Shown: positions 1 to 11,613 of the stretch, in pieces | Layout of the letters: every line of letters starts with the position of its first letter | Position numbering within the stretch: the first letter of the stretch is position 1 | Assembly: GCA_002189035.1 (NCBI GenBank) | Contig: CM007989.1 | Coordinates: forward strand, 6,739,501-6,803,500 | Origin: Utricularia gibba | Taxonomy: Eukaryota; Streptophyta; Magnoliopsida; Lamiales; Lentibulariaceae | Direction of reading: 5' to 3' | DNA length: 64,000 bases | Notes under the pieces: model-generated | Told to the model about the DNA's origin: nothing | Seen by the model: only the letters and a program-made list of their open reading frames with translations | Database searches by the model: none | Position numbers and translations under genes: made by a program

Positions 1-385
1 AGAAATCTGAAACGAGAGCACTTTACCTCATTCATTTTGCAAGAAATTGGAACTTGGGCAGCAGCGGATTTCCATCCTTCAGCAGACCTTTGAATCGTAA
101 TTCCGTGGAAACAATGCCCACCCTGCTTCGACGAGATTGAATTCGTCGGCGGCGCCTGAAAGCAGAGGAACACGGCGGCCATCTTGCGCAGTCCTTCGCG
201 TAAGAAGGCAGTTTATCAACACGATAGTGTTTGTATGGCAGCCGAATACGGGCCAAAGAAGACTTTTTTATACAATGTTTTTTTACAGTAAAAGAAGGGG
301 TTTTGTGAATTTGGTGTTACAGGGTTCAATTCAAACAATCACCAACTCCGCAGCCATCTCTAGCTGAGACCCAACTCCGGCCACG
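1..385. other. upstream region, no gene assigned
   Basis: Sequence upstream of the heme-binding-type gene that starts at 386. It should contain that gene's promoter and 5' leader. Short open frames on both strands resemble no family I know. The left part is moderately GC-rich and could include the edge of a neighbouring gene outside the window. Confidence 0.4.
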
Positions 386-2097
386 ATGTCGATTCGATCT
401 CCTCTTGTCGTCGTTTCCCTTTGCTTTGTCGTCATCAGCTCTGCTCCGTTCGTCGCATCTCATCATGATTCCGGCGACTGGCACTGCGAGACCGATGACC
501 AGCCCCGAATCGACGCACAGTTCAGGCCCGGAGTTATCACGGTTGATGGGCGCGCAAACGAATGGATCGATGTCAATGGTTTCGAGTTTCCGTTGCGCCC
601 TGCTCTCGACCCAGATGAAGATAAGGAGTACAAAGCTGGAAAAATGACAGTCAAGGTATCAAAGTTTACCTCAATTGGTTTCTCAAGATGCTTCAATTGT
701 TCAATCCTGATGGGTTCTTTGCAAATGGTTACTTCTAATATTGATAATCAATTGCACAGGCTTTGCATGATGGAAGAGATGTTTACTTCTTGCTGCAATT
801 TGATGGAGATTTTGCTTACTCCAAAGGGTGTGCCATAAGTTTTTATTTTCCGAGTGCTCATGCCTTTTACTTTATGATCTCCTATTTTTATCTGAGAAAG
901 GTTCAAAATCACAACTTTGCAGCGAAAACCGTAAGTGCGCATCAGCATCCTTAATGTTTCAAGTTGGGGAGAATGCTACATACCATAGTGTATGCCAGTT
1001 GCTTACTCCCAAGTCATTGATTTCCATCAAAATTCTTGCTAATCTTTTTTTCGTTTTCGAATAAGATGGGGGGCTGCAAGCAATCTCGAGATGTATGCAA
1101 CAGCACGAATTGCCGTGGCCATGAAGTGGACATCATGCAGTTCACCATTGGAAGTTCCATCCCAGGAAGATTGTACGGGAGCAGTTCCATGAAAGCAGAT
1201 GGAAAAGCAGATGTGTAGGTATCAATATTTCTCACATTACTGGCAACTATACTTCACTCATTTGAGTTCATTTCAAATAGGGATGGTTTGGTTGATATGT
1301 ACGCATGGAGTCCGCATTGCCGGCACATCGACGGCTCTGGATCTTCAGGTATTTTGCAGTGGCTGGTAACATGAGCACATGATCTTTATCAGTGATTCAG
1401 AATCACCTTGTAACTTCTCTTTTTCATTGTTCCACATGAAAAGGCACGGTTGTGAATGACTGGACTGGTGCGTGGTGGCATAGCAGTTTTTCATCTCACT
1501 CAGGCCAGTGCTCTCTTACCCTCACTGCAGTATTTCCTGATTCCCCTGATCCTAAACAAACGAGTACCAACATCAAATGCAGAGTACATTGAGGAGGAAG
1601 CTCCATATGGATCATCTGGCCAAGCGGGAACATATTTTTTCGAATTCTCTCGGCCTCTACGAACCACAGATCGCCTTCAGCAGGTCTTTTCACTATTCCA
1701 ATCACTCTCCACGTTCCTATATTTCCAGAAGATAGATCTCCATACATCATTATGGTACTGGTTTCTGATAAGATAGATTCCTGCTCTTCATTCACTGAGT
1801 GCAGGATGCACAGTTCACGATTGGCCAAACCAGCAGATTTTCAGCTGCTTTTTGGTACCCAACCGATGGGGCTCCATGGTCCGGCTCATCCACTACACCA
1901 TTGGCTGCGATTGGGTACCACTGGGGATCACTTCCGGCTCAACTCTGCAAGCCAAAGCTCCTTCTTCCAGCGGCTGGGAAGCTGCTAGCGGTTTTGCAAT
2001 CCTTTTCTCTTCTGTTGCCTTTGGGCTGTCCCTTTTCGTCTGGTACGCCGTTTCGAGATCAAAATCAGTGGCTTTTACTCCCCTTGATCGTCTGTAG
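386..2097 (+). CDS. ethylbenzene dehydrogenase-related (heme-binding-type) membrane protein
   Basis: Exons read as 386-655, 760-827, 923-989, 1066-1214, 1281-1348, 1444-1503, 1583-1683 and 1805-2097; phases agree at every border. The product would be about 358 aa. It has an N-terminal signal peptide (hydrophobic VVVSLCFVVISSA), a lumenal or extracellular domain with family-type motifs (MFQVGENATYH, GTYFFEFSRPLRT, HYTIGCDWVP), and a C-terminal membrane span (GFAILFSSVAFGLSLFVWY). This matches the plant proteins related to the cytochrome/DMSO-reductase-type heme-binding subunit; their role is poorly known. Two oddities: the intron at 1504-1582 starts with GC rather than GT, and the last exon changes frame at 1890-1891, where one C appears to be missing. 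The frame before the shift carries DAQFTIG and the frame after it carries the conserved HYTIGCDW and membrane span, so both halves look real. Confidence 0.8.
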
Positions 2098-3516
2098 GTG
2101 ATGGTGCCTGTCAGTTAGCCATTTTTCTCCTTGTTTGCTCCTCAGTTTTCGAGAATCATCATATAATCAACCAGTCATGTTGTTTGTGTACAAAACAGTT
2201 GAGGCATTGATTTGGTTGCTGGGTTTGGGTTTATGTGAAAAATAATGTTTGGGAATGTAAGTTTCATTTATTTGAGTAATATGGTATTTTTTTTATTTGA
2301 AATAAGTGTTTGATATTATCAAATTTATAGAAAATTACATTTTTACCACATAACTTTCAGGTTGGTATTCGATTGGACATAACTCAGGTTTACTTCATTT
2401 GGATTTAAATGAATATATTTTGTTGGTTTAAAAAATAATTTTTGTTTGGTTGATAATTATAATTTATTTGAGTTATAATTAAATACACGTCTGATATTGG
2501 GGATAAAAATTGAATATTTAATGATTTTATGTATAAAATTATAAATATGTTCTTTATGTAAAATATAAATATTATAAATAATTTGATCTTTTCTCATTAT
2601 TCAAATTTAAATTCACATCAGCCTATATATTATCTTCGATTTTATAACCTCCTTCCTATGTATTTTCCTCTATCAACTTCATCCATAGATATGCCTAATT
2701 CATTTGAAGATTGTATAATAAAAAAAACCATACAAACCTATAAGCATGATGAGGAGAAGAATCTTATCTATAGTCTTAATCAAATTAAAGGGATGCAATA
2801 GTATTTCCAAATGAAGACAAATTCATAGAAAAGAGAAAATAGAGTGATTAAATTGAAATAAAACAGAAAATCAAATAATTAAAATTAAGGATAAATAAAT
2901 ATTTCTAAAGATATATATAAGTATATGATGAGGAAATTACGGGCTGCCTAATCTTGACGCGACGCGTAAGCCTGTAATTTCAGTGACGGTGTTCGAGGTA
3001 CGGCTCCGCCGCTTCAGCTTCGATGCTTATCTTCCGGCTGCATTCATTGCATGTGCGCGTGATTCCAGTGAATTTTGTAGGGTTTCGATTCTGAGTGGGG
3101 ATTTTGATGCGCTTTTACTTTTCCTGAAGGACTCCTTTTTTGAATCAAGCGCTTCTGGTTTTTCTGGTGTTCTTTTATCAGGAATAGGACGCTGCTTTCG
3201 TCTTGGCCCATTTCACTGAACTTATCCCGGCGGGCTTGCTTCGATGTATGGTTACCTCAAGTTCTTTTGTCTTTCCCCTTTTTCGGCGCTGTTCAGTTGT
3301 GTTTCTTCACGTTTATCTGCTTCCATGGATTTTTTTCTTGGTCTAACTCTTTGGGTATGTTTTTTATCTGCATAGGAACGTTACAGATACTCTGTGTCGT
3401 TGATACTTTGTTTTCGATCATCTCGATTCCTGAGGTAGGAAAGTATGTTTCCAGCTTTTTTTTTCTTCTTCTGATGTTAAGGATGCGTTGTTTCCTCAAA
3501 CTCGTGTGATTGTTTT
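2098..3516. other. AT-rich intergenic region
   Basis: About 2200-2930 is strongly AT-rich and shows no coding signal. From about 2940 the composition becomes more GC-rich and then T-rich; this is probably the promoter, 5' leader and leader intron of the methyltransferase gene downstream. No gene is supported here. Confidence 0.5.
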
Positions 3517-3702
3517 GTGATTATACCAGTGAAGAGCCTGATTATCCTTCATCGCTATCCTGTGCCACTTGCTTCGTCTCTCTCAGATCTCCCATCTGCT
3601 CGGTTCCCACGCCCTCTCTCCTATCTGACCGCTGCTTTATCAGCCAAAAGCTGCCGTCTTAAGATATCTCAATTTATCACGGGAAACTCCCTCTTCTCTC
3701 GG

Positions 3703-4945
3703 ATGGAGGTAATAGCTCATTCCTGTTTCCTGTGAATACTGAGTTTTCACTGCAGCACAATCGGAACCTGGTTTTACTTGGTACTATTTTTGTTGATTGT
3801 CCGTTAAGGTTAGTAATTAACTGTTTGAGATAAGAATGTTGTCCAGTTAGCATAGATGTTAGGACTGAACGTGCATAGTAAAATGTTAGGAATAAAACTC
3901 TCAATTTTGAATGTGTGGATGGTATCTTCGTTGCTTCTGCAGCGATTCTGGCATGGAAGCGGGATCAACAAAAACAAAGAAATGGTTGACCATTTGAGAA
4001 GCTTTGGGATTGTAAGATCGAAAAAAGTTGCAGAAATAATGGAAACTGTTGATAGAGGTCACTTTGTTCCTGAGGGTACACCACCATATGTTGATAGTCC
4101 CATGCAGATAGGCTATAATGCTACTATTTCTGCACCTCACATGCATGCGATGTGCCTTGAATTGTTGGAGGGCCACCTAAAGCCGGGCATGCATGCACTC
4201 GATGTTGGTTCAGGTATTAGTGTGTTGCTGCTGCTGTTGGAGATTTTGGGAACTGAGATGATATTGGGGATATGCTAGTGTACTCAAGGTTATGTGCATC
4301 TTGTTTCTCATAGTACTGTGTGCAATTTGTAGGTACGGGGTATTTGACTGCATGTTTTGCCATCATGGTTGGACAACAGGGTCGTGTTGTTGGCGTAGAG
4401 CATATCCCCGAGTTGGTTGAATCTTCTATTAAAAATATACAGAAAAGTGCTGCAGCTCCCCTTTTGCAAGGGGGATCACTCTCATTGCATGCTGCTGGTT
4501 AGTCTGAGTCACACCTTTTTCATGCTTTCCTGCATCTTCCTTTACTTTTGAATGGTATGCTGGTTGGTGGTTTGGAGATGTTTACTTTCATGCTCTGTGC
4601 TTCGTGTCCCTATTCCTGATGTCATCAACACTACCATTCCTCCATGGGTTTTATTAGACTTTTGTGCTTGATGTGTTGTTTGCATCGCAACAAGATGGAC
4701 GGCTAGGGTGGCCAGAGCTCGCACCATATGATGCAATTCATGTTGGAGCTGCTGCAGCAGTGATTCCTCCGGCACTTATAGAACAACTGAAGCCTGGTGG
4801 AAGACTGGTGATACCGGTTGGCAATATCTTCCAGGACCTGCAAGTCGTCGACAAGAAAGAAGATGGGACCGTGACAGTTAGGAGCGAGACTTCGGTTCGG
4901 TATGTTCCACTGACCAGCCGCGATGCTCAGATCCGTGGTTATTGA
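3703..4945 (+). CDS. PIMT: protein-L-isoaspartate O-methyltransferase
   Basis: Exons 3703-3708 (Met-Glu only), 3943-4213, 4333-4497 and 4695-4945 give a 230-aa protein, the usual length of plant PIMT1. The enzyme transfers a methyl group from S-adenosylmethionine to isoaspartyl residues and so starts repair of aged proteins, notably in seeds. Visible motifs: [17 protein letters not shown] at the N-terminus, [21 protein letters not shown], the SAM-binding [15 protein letters not shown] (split by the first long intron), [10 protein letters not shown], and the C-terminal [18 protein letters not shown] and [12 protein letters not shown]. The reading frame stays open upstream of 3703 to about 3520 without an ATG. 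That stretch (RYPVPLASSLSDLPSARFPR and onward) is rich in Ser, Arg and Leu and poor in acidic residues, like a transit peptide. Arabidopsis PIMT2 makes organelle forms through alternative 5' ends, so an upstream exon is possible here. Confidence 0.93.
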
Positions 4946-5378
4946 CAGGTACACCGCGCCACACCCGTTCTAGTAGTGGGCATCCAAATAAGTAGTGTGA
5001 TCATGGTCGCTTAGAATAAATACTCATGCATGTTTGTGTGTATCCTTGTCACTTGCGATGCGTTGTCATCTGGATATGTAAAAAGTTGCCTTTGAACGAC
5101 ACCCATGTGGCATCAACATGTTTAAATGCAAATGTAGATTTCAGGAACGAAAAGCTCAGAATTTTTTAATGGGGAAAAGAGATCATCAGTGCCACCCCCT
5201 AGATGTAGCGAACATGAGTAGCTATTCGCTCCCTCGTGTTTGATTTAATAACTACAGATGCTGTGTTGAAGCCGCGGCAAAACTGAAAAGCATCTTGATT
5301 CATCTTAGAATGCAAAAGAGCAGGGGAGTCAGCATCCAGGCCGGTGGAAGGAGCCAATCATGATCGGAAATCTTGATT
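4946..5378. other. 3' region between convergent genes
   Basis: Space between the stop codon of the methyltransferase on the plus strand and the stop codon of peptidyl-tRNA hydrolase on the minus strand. It should hold both 3' untranslated regions. No further gene is seen. Confidence 0.6.
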
Positions 5379-7110
5379 CTACAAAAGCTTCAATCCTCCA
5401 GTTACATCATCGACAAGTTCAGCAGGTCCTGAACCATGGGAGATGCAAGATTTGAAACATGACAGCGTTTATAGAACTGAAAACTGAGAATTGAGGCCTC
5501 ACCCAGGATCGCCATGACGGTCTTTGAATCTGGACACAAATTGTAGCCAATGAGTATTCCAGTAAACGGGTACATGGATATAAACAGTAGTATCAACAAG
5601 GACAATATGCGGAAGGGGTAAGCCAGTTAGACCACATGGGACTCCTGAAACATTCTAGCTGAGGCACATGCCCTATAGAAAGTTTTTTTATGTACGTAGG
5701 AGTTGCATCTAAGATGATGGATGGATTATACAGAACTGAAACAAAAGTAACTGGAATCTGCTTCATAGAGTCATGACACTAACTTGGAGCAATCTGCGTC
5801 CTCCCTGCATCTATTGTAATATGTTTAGGCAAATTAAGTGATTTTGCTCTCTCCTGCAAGAGCGGTGAAAAAATCAGCAAACAAACATCAGTAATATGCT
5901 GTTCACGAATTCCCACGCGCATGATGATTTGTAGGAAGAAAGAGGATATCACGTAAAAGGTTGAAGTTCAGAATCCCAGTGCAAAAATAAGGCGACTTCA
6001 GCTGTCTATGCTTCTGGACAACTGGATGAACTAATCCAATACGGCTCCATCTTTTGTCCCACTAATTACAATCAAAATTACAAAATCCCAAAATGATTTG
6101 GGAGAGCATCATACTCTCCAAAGCTAACTAGCGCGTGAAACAGCCAACAACTGATCTAATGAATTGCTTCTATGCCATAAAACTAACAGCTGAAATGAAA
6201 AACAAAAACAAAAAATAATCCTATCAGGTTCCAAATGAAATGAGAAAGACAAGATCTCCCCTGTTGTTTTACCTGCAAAACGACCATGTCATCTTCACTC
6301 TCAATTTTCACAACAACTTTTACCTGCCCGCACCTCTCCCATCTGTATCAACACTAAGCTTGTATACCTTCAACGAGTGCTTAAAAGAACCAGAGGGTGC
6401 AGTCAGAAGGTTTAAAGGAATACCTTGACAAGGATTTTGGGGCGCGCTTTACAAGCTTCTTATACAGACCCAATGTCGCGTGGCTGGGGACATCAAAGCA
6501 AGTCAGCTAATGCTCAGCAAAGGATTTCAATGCGAAGTGCAATGAACAATGATGCAAAAAAAACCAACTGTTTTGCTCCAATGAAGTCAAAAAGAAATCT
6601 TCGTGGGAAGAAAGACAAATACCCAGGCCATACTAAACTCTCATGATTCAACCAACCATACCTGCATTGGGCAGCAATCTTTCCTTTCCCCATCTTGAGA
6701 TCATTTCTGACAACCAATACCTGGATTAAACTCAAACCATTCAAGAAGTTTGCAGTATCATGCTCAAGATCATGACTTCTATGCATTTTTTATGTTGGAG
6801 TTAGGTCAGAACAAGCAACATAGAAACACAGTTATACCATTTTAAAGTCTTCAAGAATATCAGCAAGCTTTTCAACCTCCAGAGGATCTTTAACACCATT
6901 ACCCTTCTTCTTCTCACTCTTAACTACTTCAATTTCCTTGGGTTGTCTCGACATACGTAGAGCTTGTGAAGAACGATGTCCCCCAACAAGGTATCCCATG
7001 GCCAAACAGCCGGCACCAATTAAAAACATACTAACCCACGTAATTTCTATCGGATACAACCCAAAAGTAGCACCATTCACTGCATCGAAAGTAGAATTTC
7101 TCTTTAGCAT
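5379..7110 (-). CDS. PTH2: peptidyl-tRNA hydrolase 2, membrane-anchored
   Basis: Seven exons on the minus strand: 6838-7110, 6662-6720, 6424-6483, 6273-6342, 5784-5853, 5503-5529 and 5379-5428; all phases agree and total 202 aa. The enzyme releases tRNA from stalled peptidyl-tRNA; the animal homologue (PTRH2/Bit1) is mitochondrial. The N-terminus has a hydrophobic span (VSMFLIGAGCLAMGYLVGG, about residues 24-42), then a charged linker, then the catalytic domain. Family motifs cross the exon joins in frame: [61 protein letters not shown] and NSKTVMAILGP, ending DDVTGGLKLL. The start is the ATG at 7110; the frame stays open a little further upstream but has no ATG there. Confidence 0.93.
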
Positions 7111-7568
7111 TTGAATACCGAATCTACCAAAATAAAAAGAGCACAACGCAATTATCTACCAGAAACAGGAAAACACGAACCCGATAAAAGTGACAGAGCA
7201 GCGAGAAGCAGCATTGAAACAAACTGATTATTGATTCCTTAAACGAAACTTCGTCGAACGGGGATTGCGATTGTGGTCTTCGAACAACGCAGACGAAGCA
7301 GTATCCAAGAAATCAAAATCCCTACTTGTAGCTCGGATTGAACGTGCGCAGGCCAATCGGAGATGGAGAATTCGAATTTCTCACAGTACGCGACAACAAA
7401 CCAGTCACCATGGACGGACTCGCGCTCTAAATTGGGAGATGGGATTCCAGTTTTAAATTATTAAAAATAATTAAAAATTCCAAAAAAAAAAAAAAAACTA
7501 CTACAACTTTATTTAATTTTTTAATGGCTAATAAAAAAATACTTTCCATAGCCACTGACAAGAGAGCT
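7111..7568. other. 5' region of PTH2 and 3' region of WOX1-like gene
   Basis: This stretch lies upstream of the PTH2 start and downstream of the WOX1-like stop, both on the minus strand. It contains an A-run of about 16 bases near 7482-7497 and an AT-rich patch up to 7560. No gene is seen. Confidence 0.5.
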
Positions 7569-9186
7569 TCAGTGAAGGAACTCAAAGAACGGGTGCGGAC
7601 CGGAACGGTGGAGACGACGATTCAGGCGATCGGAATCCCCTTCCGCTTCCACACCGGCACGGATTCCGCTGTTTAAAGGGAAAAGCTCGAGGGTTTCCGG
7701 TTTCTTCCTTGAGAAAACAGTGATGACGTCCAGAGGCTGTGGTGGAAGCACAGCGACAGAACTAGCTGAAGAGGAAGAAGAAGGAGCTATGTGGTTAGTT
7801 GAGCATGACAAATACATCATCTGTTGCTGTTGCAGTAACTGAGCATCCTCCAGCAATCCCTCATGTACCATGCTCTCTCCTTCTTCAGCCTGCGCTCCAC
7901 CCTGCGAGGTCTGCATGCATTGAACATTAATCATGTAAAGATGAAAGGGAAATACAGATTGTAATGATTATGGGAAATGCAAATGTGTAAGATGCCTTTG
8001 AGACAGTCTGGTTTTGTATCCGAACCATGCTTGTAGTTTGAACACTCGTTAGTATACAAATGGAAAGTTTGGACAATGAAGAGGTTCTTACACGTCTGTA
8101 TGCATATAAATGTGCAAGGCATGGAGGCACACAGACCAAGAGGAAGTATCACAGCAATGGCAGCTCAGACATAGAAGAGAAGGGGGGAAGGCCTGCAGAT
8201 TTTAATCTCTCTCTCCCAATCCCTTCCCCTTCCCTACCAACGATATCTCGAATCATGCCCTAATTATAACCTAACTTATGCCAGGTACAATGTGACCTTA
8301 TCTCTGCTATAGGGCAGGCCCCGCTACCACAAGCACAGTTGCCGGATACTGTTGATGCATTTCCCCATGCAAAATCAAAGCTAGGGCGTTTGTTTTCTTG
8401 TTGTTATTATCTTTTGTTGTTATCTGCTAGTAAACCAGCAGACTGCTTACTTGTTTCTGGATGTATGTAAATTTACAAAACAAAGAGGCTCTTGGTACGA
8501 GTATGAGGAAAAGAGAGACAAGAAGGAACCTCTGCAACTGTAGTGGAGTTTGTAGAAGGAGGCCAGCTTTTTACGTGTTCGAGTTCATCAGCATCTCTAG
8601 CTGCAAAAACCACAGAACAGAAGGACACAATGAAAAGGGTGTTGAAACTCGAATCACGCTTCCTCATTTTTCCCACCTTTTTCTGCAGAAATTGTGTTCT
8701 TCGACTGTTGCATTAATCTTCGATAATGGTGTTGTTGTTCGTGGAGTTGACGGCGCCGTTTAAGGCGCTCCCTCGCCTTGTGATTCTGAAACCAGTAGAA
8801 GACATTCTTCCCCTCTACAAAACCGTACCGCCGGAGCTGCGCGGTTATCTGCTGGATTTGCTGGGCGGATGGCGAACGAGTCCCCAGCCGGTATAGCTCC
8901 TCTAGCGTTTGAAGCTGCTCCGGCGTCGGGTACCACCGCGAAGTCGCCGACACGCGCCGTGGGTACACCAGCTCCCTCTTGCTGTGGTCGGTCATACCTG
9001 CAAATAAGCCCTAAATGAGCAGCTTCTTTAACTCTAGGGTTTCCACTGCATCGACTCACCCAGATGGTGATTCAGCGCAAGAATATCAGCTCCGCGGATG
9101 GCGGGGATGAGTGGGCGGTCCCCGGGAAATGGATCCGGTCGGAGGTTGATCGCTCCGCCGTCCTTGTGCTCCATCGTCCACGTCAT
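7569..9186 (-). CDS. WOX1: WUSCHEL-related homeobox protein, WOX1/WOX6-like
   Basis: Four minus-strand exons: 9060-9186, 8677-8997, 8530-8600 and 7569-7910 (intron phases 1, 1, 0), giving 286 aa. It is a nuclear transcription factor of the modern WUS clade; WOX1 relatives act in leaf blade and lateral organ outgrowth. The homeodomain spans about residues 62-127 and carries [31 protein letters not shown] and the clade-diagnostic [14 protein letters not shown]. An N-terminal RPLIPAIRG element resembles the RPLMPRP-type element of WOX1. The WUS-box TLELFPL, the TOPLESS-recruiting motif, is at about residues 246-252 in exon 4. The C-terminus reads FFEFLH and stops, whereas family members usually end in an EFLPLK-type motif. 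A single extra C at 7574 would restore that motif, so this end may be truncated or miscalled. A Gln-rich and a Ser-rich stretch precede the WUS-box. Confidence 0.92.
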
Positions 9187-10836
9187 CTCGGACTCCAGAG
9201 GTAGCAACTAAAACGAAACGCTGGTGGAAAGGAAAGTGGAAAGCTGTCGGTACGCGAGAAGGAAATTTCTGGAACACGATGAATGCAGACAACAAGGGAG
9301 ATAATAAAAGAAAGAAATATGAGTGTTTTTTACCCAGTGGGTCCCACTCAGCCACCCTTAATTTTTTAATAAATCATTATTTAAATAAATCCAGCCTGGG
9401 TTTCAGAAAGAATAAATACAGATAAATATTTACTTTTATATACTAAAATGGTGCAATAGTTGCAAACTTATGTTTGAAAAATGTCATGATTCAAAACAAT
9501 TTTATTATAAAATACGAATGATTTATGTTTTAAAAAGTAAAATCTAAAAATTTCATTTTTTAGAAACACTTCTCAACATTTTTTTTTATGAATCTATATC
9601 AAATAGAGCCTAATTGTTGATTTAATAGGAAACTTTCATTTAAACCATGCGAATATGATGAATTTAATTTATGCAAGAAAATAGAGATTTGGAAAAACAT
9701 GGTTTTTGTATAAAATGTTATTTAACAAATAATCAGTCATCATTTTTTCAATATCAATAAATAATAATCAGTTAACATCTGTTTGATAAAAAAAATCATT
9801 ATAAATTTATATAAAATATTAATAAAAAATAATGATTAAATACATTTTAAAATTCTATTTACATTTTCCTTCCCTAGTTAGACTATTTTGTGCTATCTAA
9901 TTTCAAAACTTTTAGACACATACAAAAATAGTGAAGACTTAAAGATCGATAGCGTATACATTGACATAAAGAGAATGAAATTGATAGCTGGAATTTTAAA
10001 AAAAAAATAATAAATGTAATATTGTATTTTGAATAATGAGATTAATTAAACTCAACTAATAAAAATGTAATAAATGTAAATCTAATTGTTTATCATTTAT
10101 ACATTATTTTTATATTAAATTTTAATATAAAATATAACCCACTTTTATTCTCATTTTTTATTATCAATTCGATTATTCAACATTTGGGTTTCATAACTAT
10201 GAGACCAATTTATTTTTGGTAAGTACAATCATCATTTTCCTTGTCTTTTTTTTAATTAGTACAATCGTTTCTATTTCATTTTTGGTAAGTGCAATCTTTC
10301 ACTTTGATAAGTGAAAAGAATTTGTGTGATATTTTTTTAAATGAAATTATCCCGAAAGAAATACGATAAAATTCTAAATAATTAATATAGTTTTTAATTA
10401 ATGATATTCAATTTTTCAGAAACTTAAAATGATTATCGAATTTTTTGAACATTATTCCTCTAGAAATAGACAGTTGACGAGGAGTCAGTCTGAAGTCTTA
10501 ACTTGAATTTTGGGTGTCCCGCAAGAGGTAATAAAGAAACAAAGAGGGTAATAAATAATGGGTAAGGGATTGCAAGTCACGTGCGGGTGAAACAGTGAAG
10601 CACGTGGGGGACAGAGAGGAGAGATGGATGATGAGGGCTATCATGAGCCCCCTCTCTGCACCTTCCTTGTGTTTTCGTTGTTTTCACACCTTGCAGTTGA
10701 ATATCCAAACTGCAGCTCCTCCCTTTCTCACCCAATTCCGGCGAGACTCTGTAGATTGTTTTTGACTTCCCGCTTCTCCTCATACACAAAAGCTGCGGGA
10801 AGTCAGCAGACTGTGATCAGATGGAAGCTTCTTGAC

Positions 10837-10856
10837 GCCGGCCGGCCGGCCGGCCG
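10837..10856. repeat. short GGCC tandem repeat
   Basis: A run of GCCG/GCCGG units about 20 bases long inside otherwise AT-rich DNA. It is self-complementary and can pair with itself. No function is evident. Confidence 0.8.
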
Positions 10857-11430
10857 TTTAAACAATACGCACATTCCGATGCGCAGTAAATACTGAACCC
10901 ATTCACTCCTGTTGTAAGTAAAACGAAAGATCAGATTACACATGTTCATCCTTGCAAATTGAAATTCAACCCACTTTGAAACCGGTCAAACTTCAAAAAT
11001 TAGTTTGTTTGGAAATAAACCGAAATTTAAAATAGTATGTTGTATGGTATTTTTAACTAGCGTCAATAAGGTTTTGATTTTTAAGAAATCATATTTGGTA
11101 TCCATTTTTATAAAATCGCTTATATCTCAAAAATTGAATTTAGATAAAAATCAAACACGATGTGAATTATTTTAAAAAATATTTAAATTTAATTAAATCC
11201 TATTTTAATTACATGATTTCATGAATTTAAGAGAGACAATTGGTGGTGGGATATGCTTAATTTATTTTTCTTCATAATTGCTCTTGAAATATTTTTTATT
11301 AGTATAATTTATTCCAAAATTTTTTAATATATCTATACATATTTACTTTAAAAGTAATTTTATTTTGTTCCTCTCCCGCATTTTTAGAAAAAAAATTAAG
11401 AAGAAAATAACAATTTTTTTGTTTATTGTA

Positions 11431-11517
11431 AAGGCCCATGTACTATTGTAGGGCCCACCTCACCGTTGGCTCGCTCCGCAACGGGCCCGTTCCATGGACC
11501 CTGGACCGTTGGGCCTA
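11431..11517. promoter_or_regulatory. cluster of GGCCCA-type (site II-like) elements
   Basis: Three related elements lie within 90 bases: AAGGCCCATG (11431), TAGGGCCCACC (about 11449) and TTGGGCCTAG (about 11509). Such TGGGCC/GGCCCA elements are TCP-binding site II motifs, common in promoters of plant housekeeping genes including proteasome and ribosomal protein genes. They sit 100-180 bases upstream of the RPN7-like relic, as expected if the relic carries its original promoter. Function is inferred from the motif only. Confidence 0.45.
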
Positions 11518-11613
11518 GTCCACAAAATGTGAAGAAAATTTCGGCTGTTTTCCCGGTTCATCTTCTTCTGAGGGAGGAAGCGTTTCTGCCTGGGTTTCCA
11601 GAACAATTCGGCG

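Larger units (their letters stand above)
9187..11613. other. AT-rich intergenic region
   Basis: About 9360-10450 is very AT-rich and has no coding signal. The stretch 10500-10900 is more balanced but its short frames match no family. From 10930 to 11400 it is AT-rich again. The last 200 bases before the RPN7 relic contain promoter-type GGCCCA elements, listed separately. Confidence 0.5.

Noticed and set aside
2200-2930. Short frames in the AT-rich gap before PIMT
   Set aside because: Composition is non-coding, and no motif or splice structure is present.
10577-10896. Overlapping frames on both strands around 10.6-10.9 kb
   Set aside because: Both are short with no recognisable motif; one includes the GGCC repeat.
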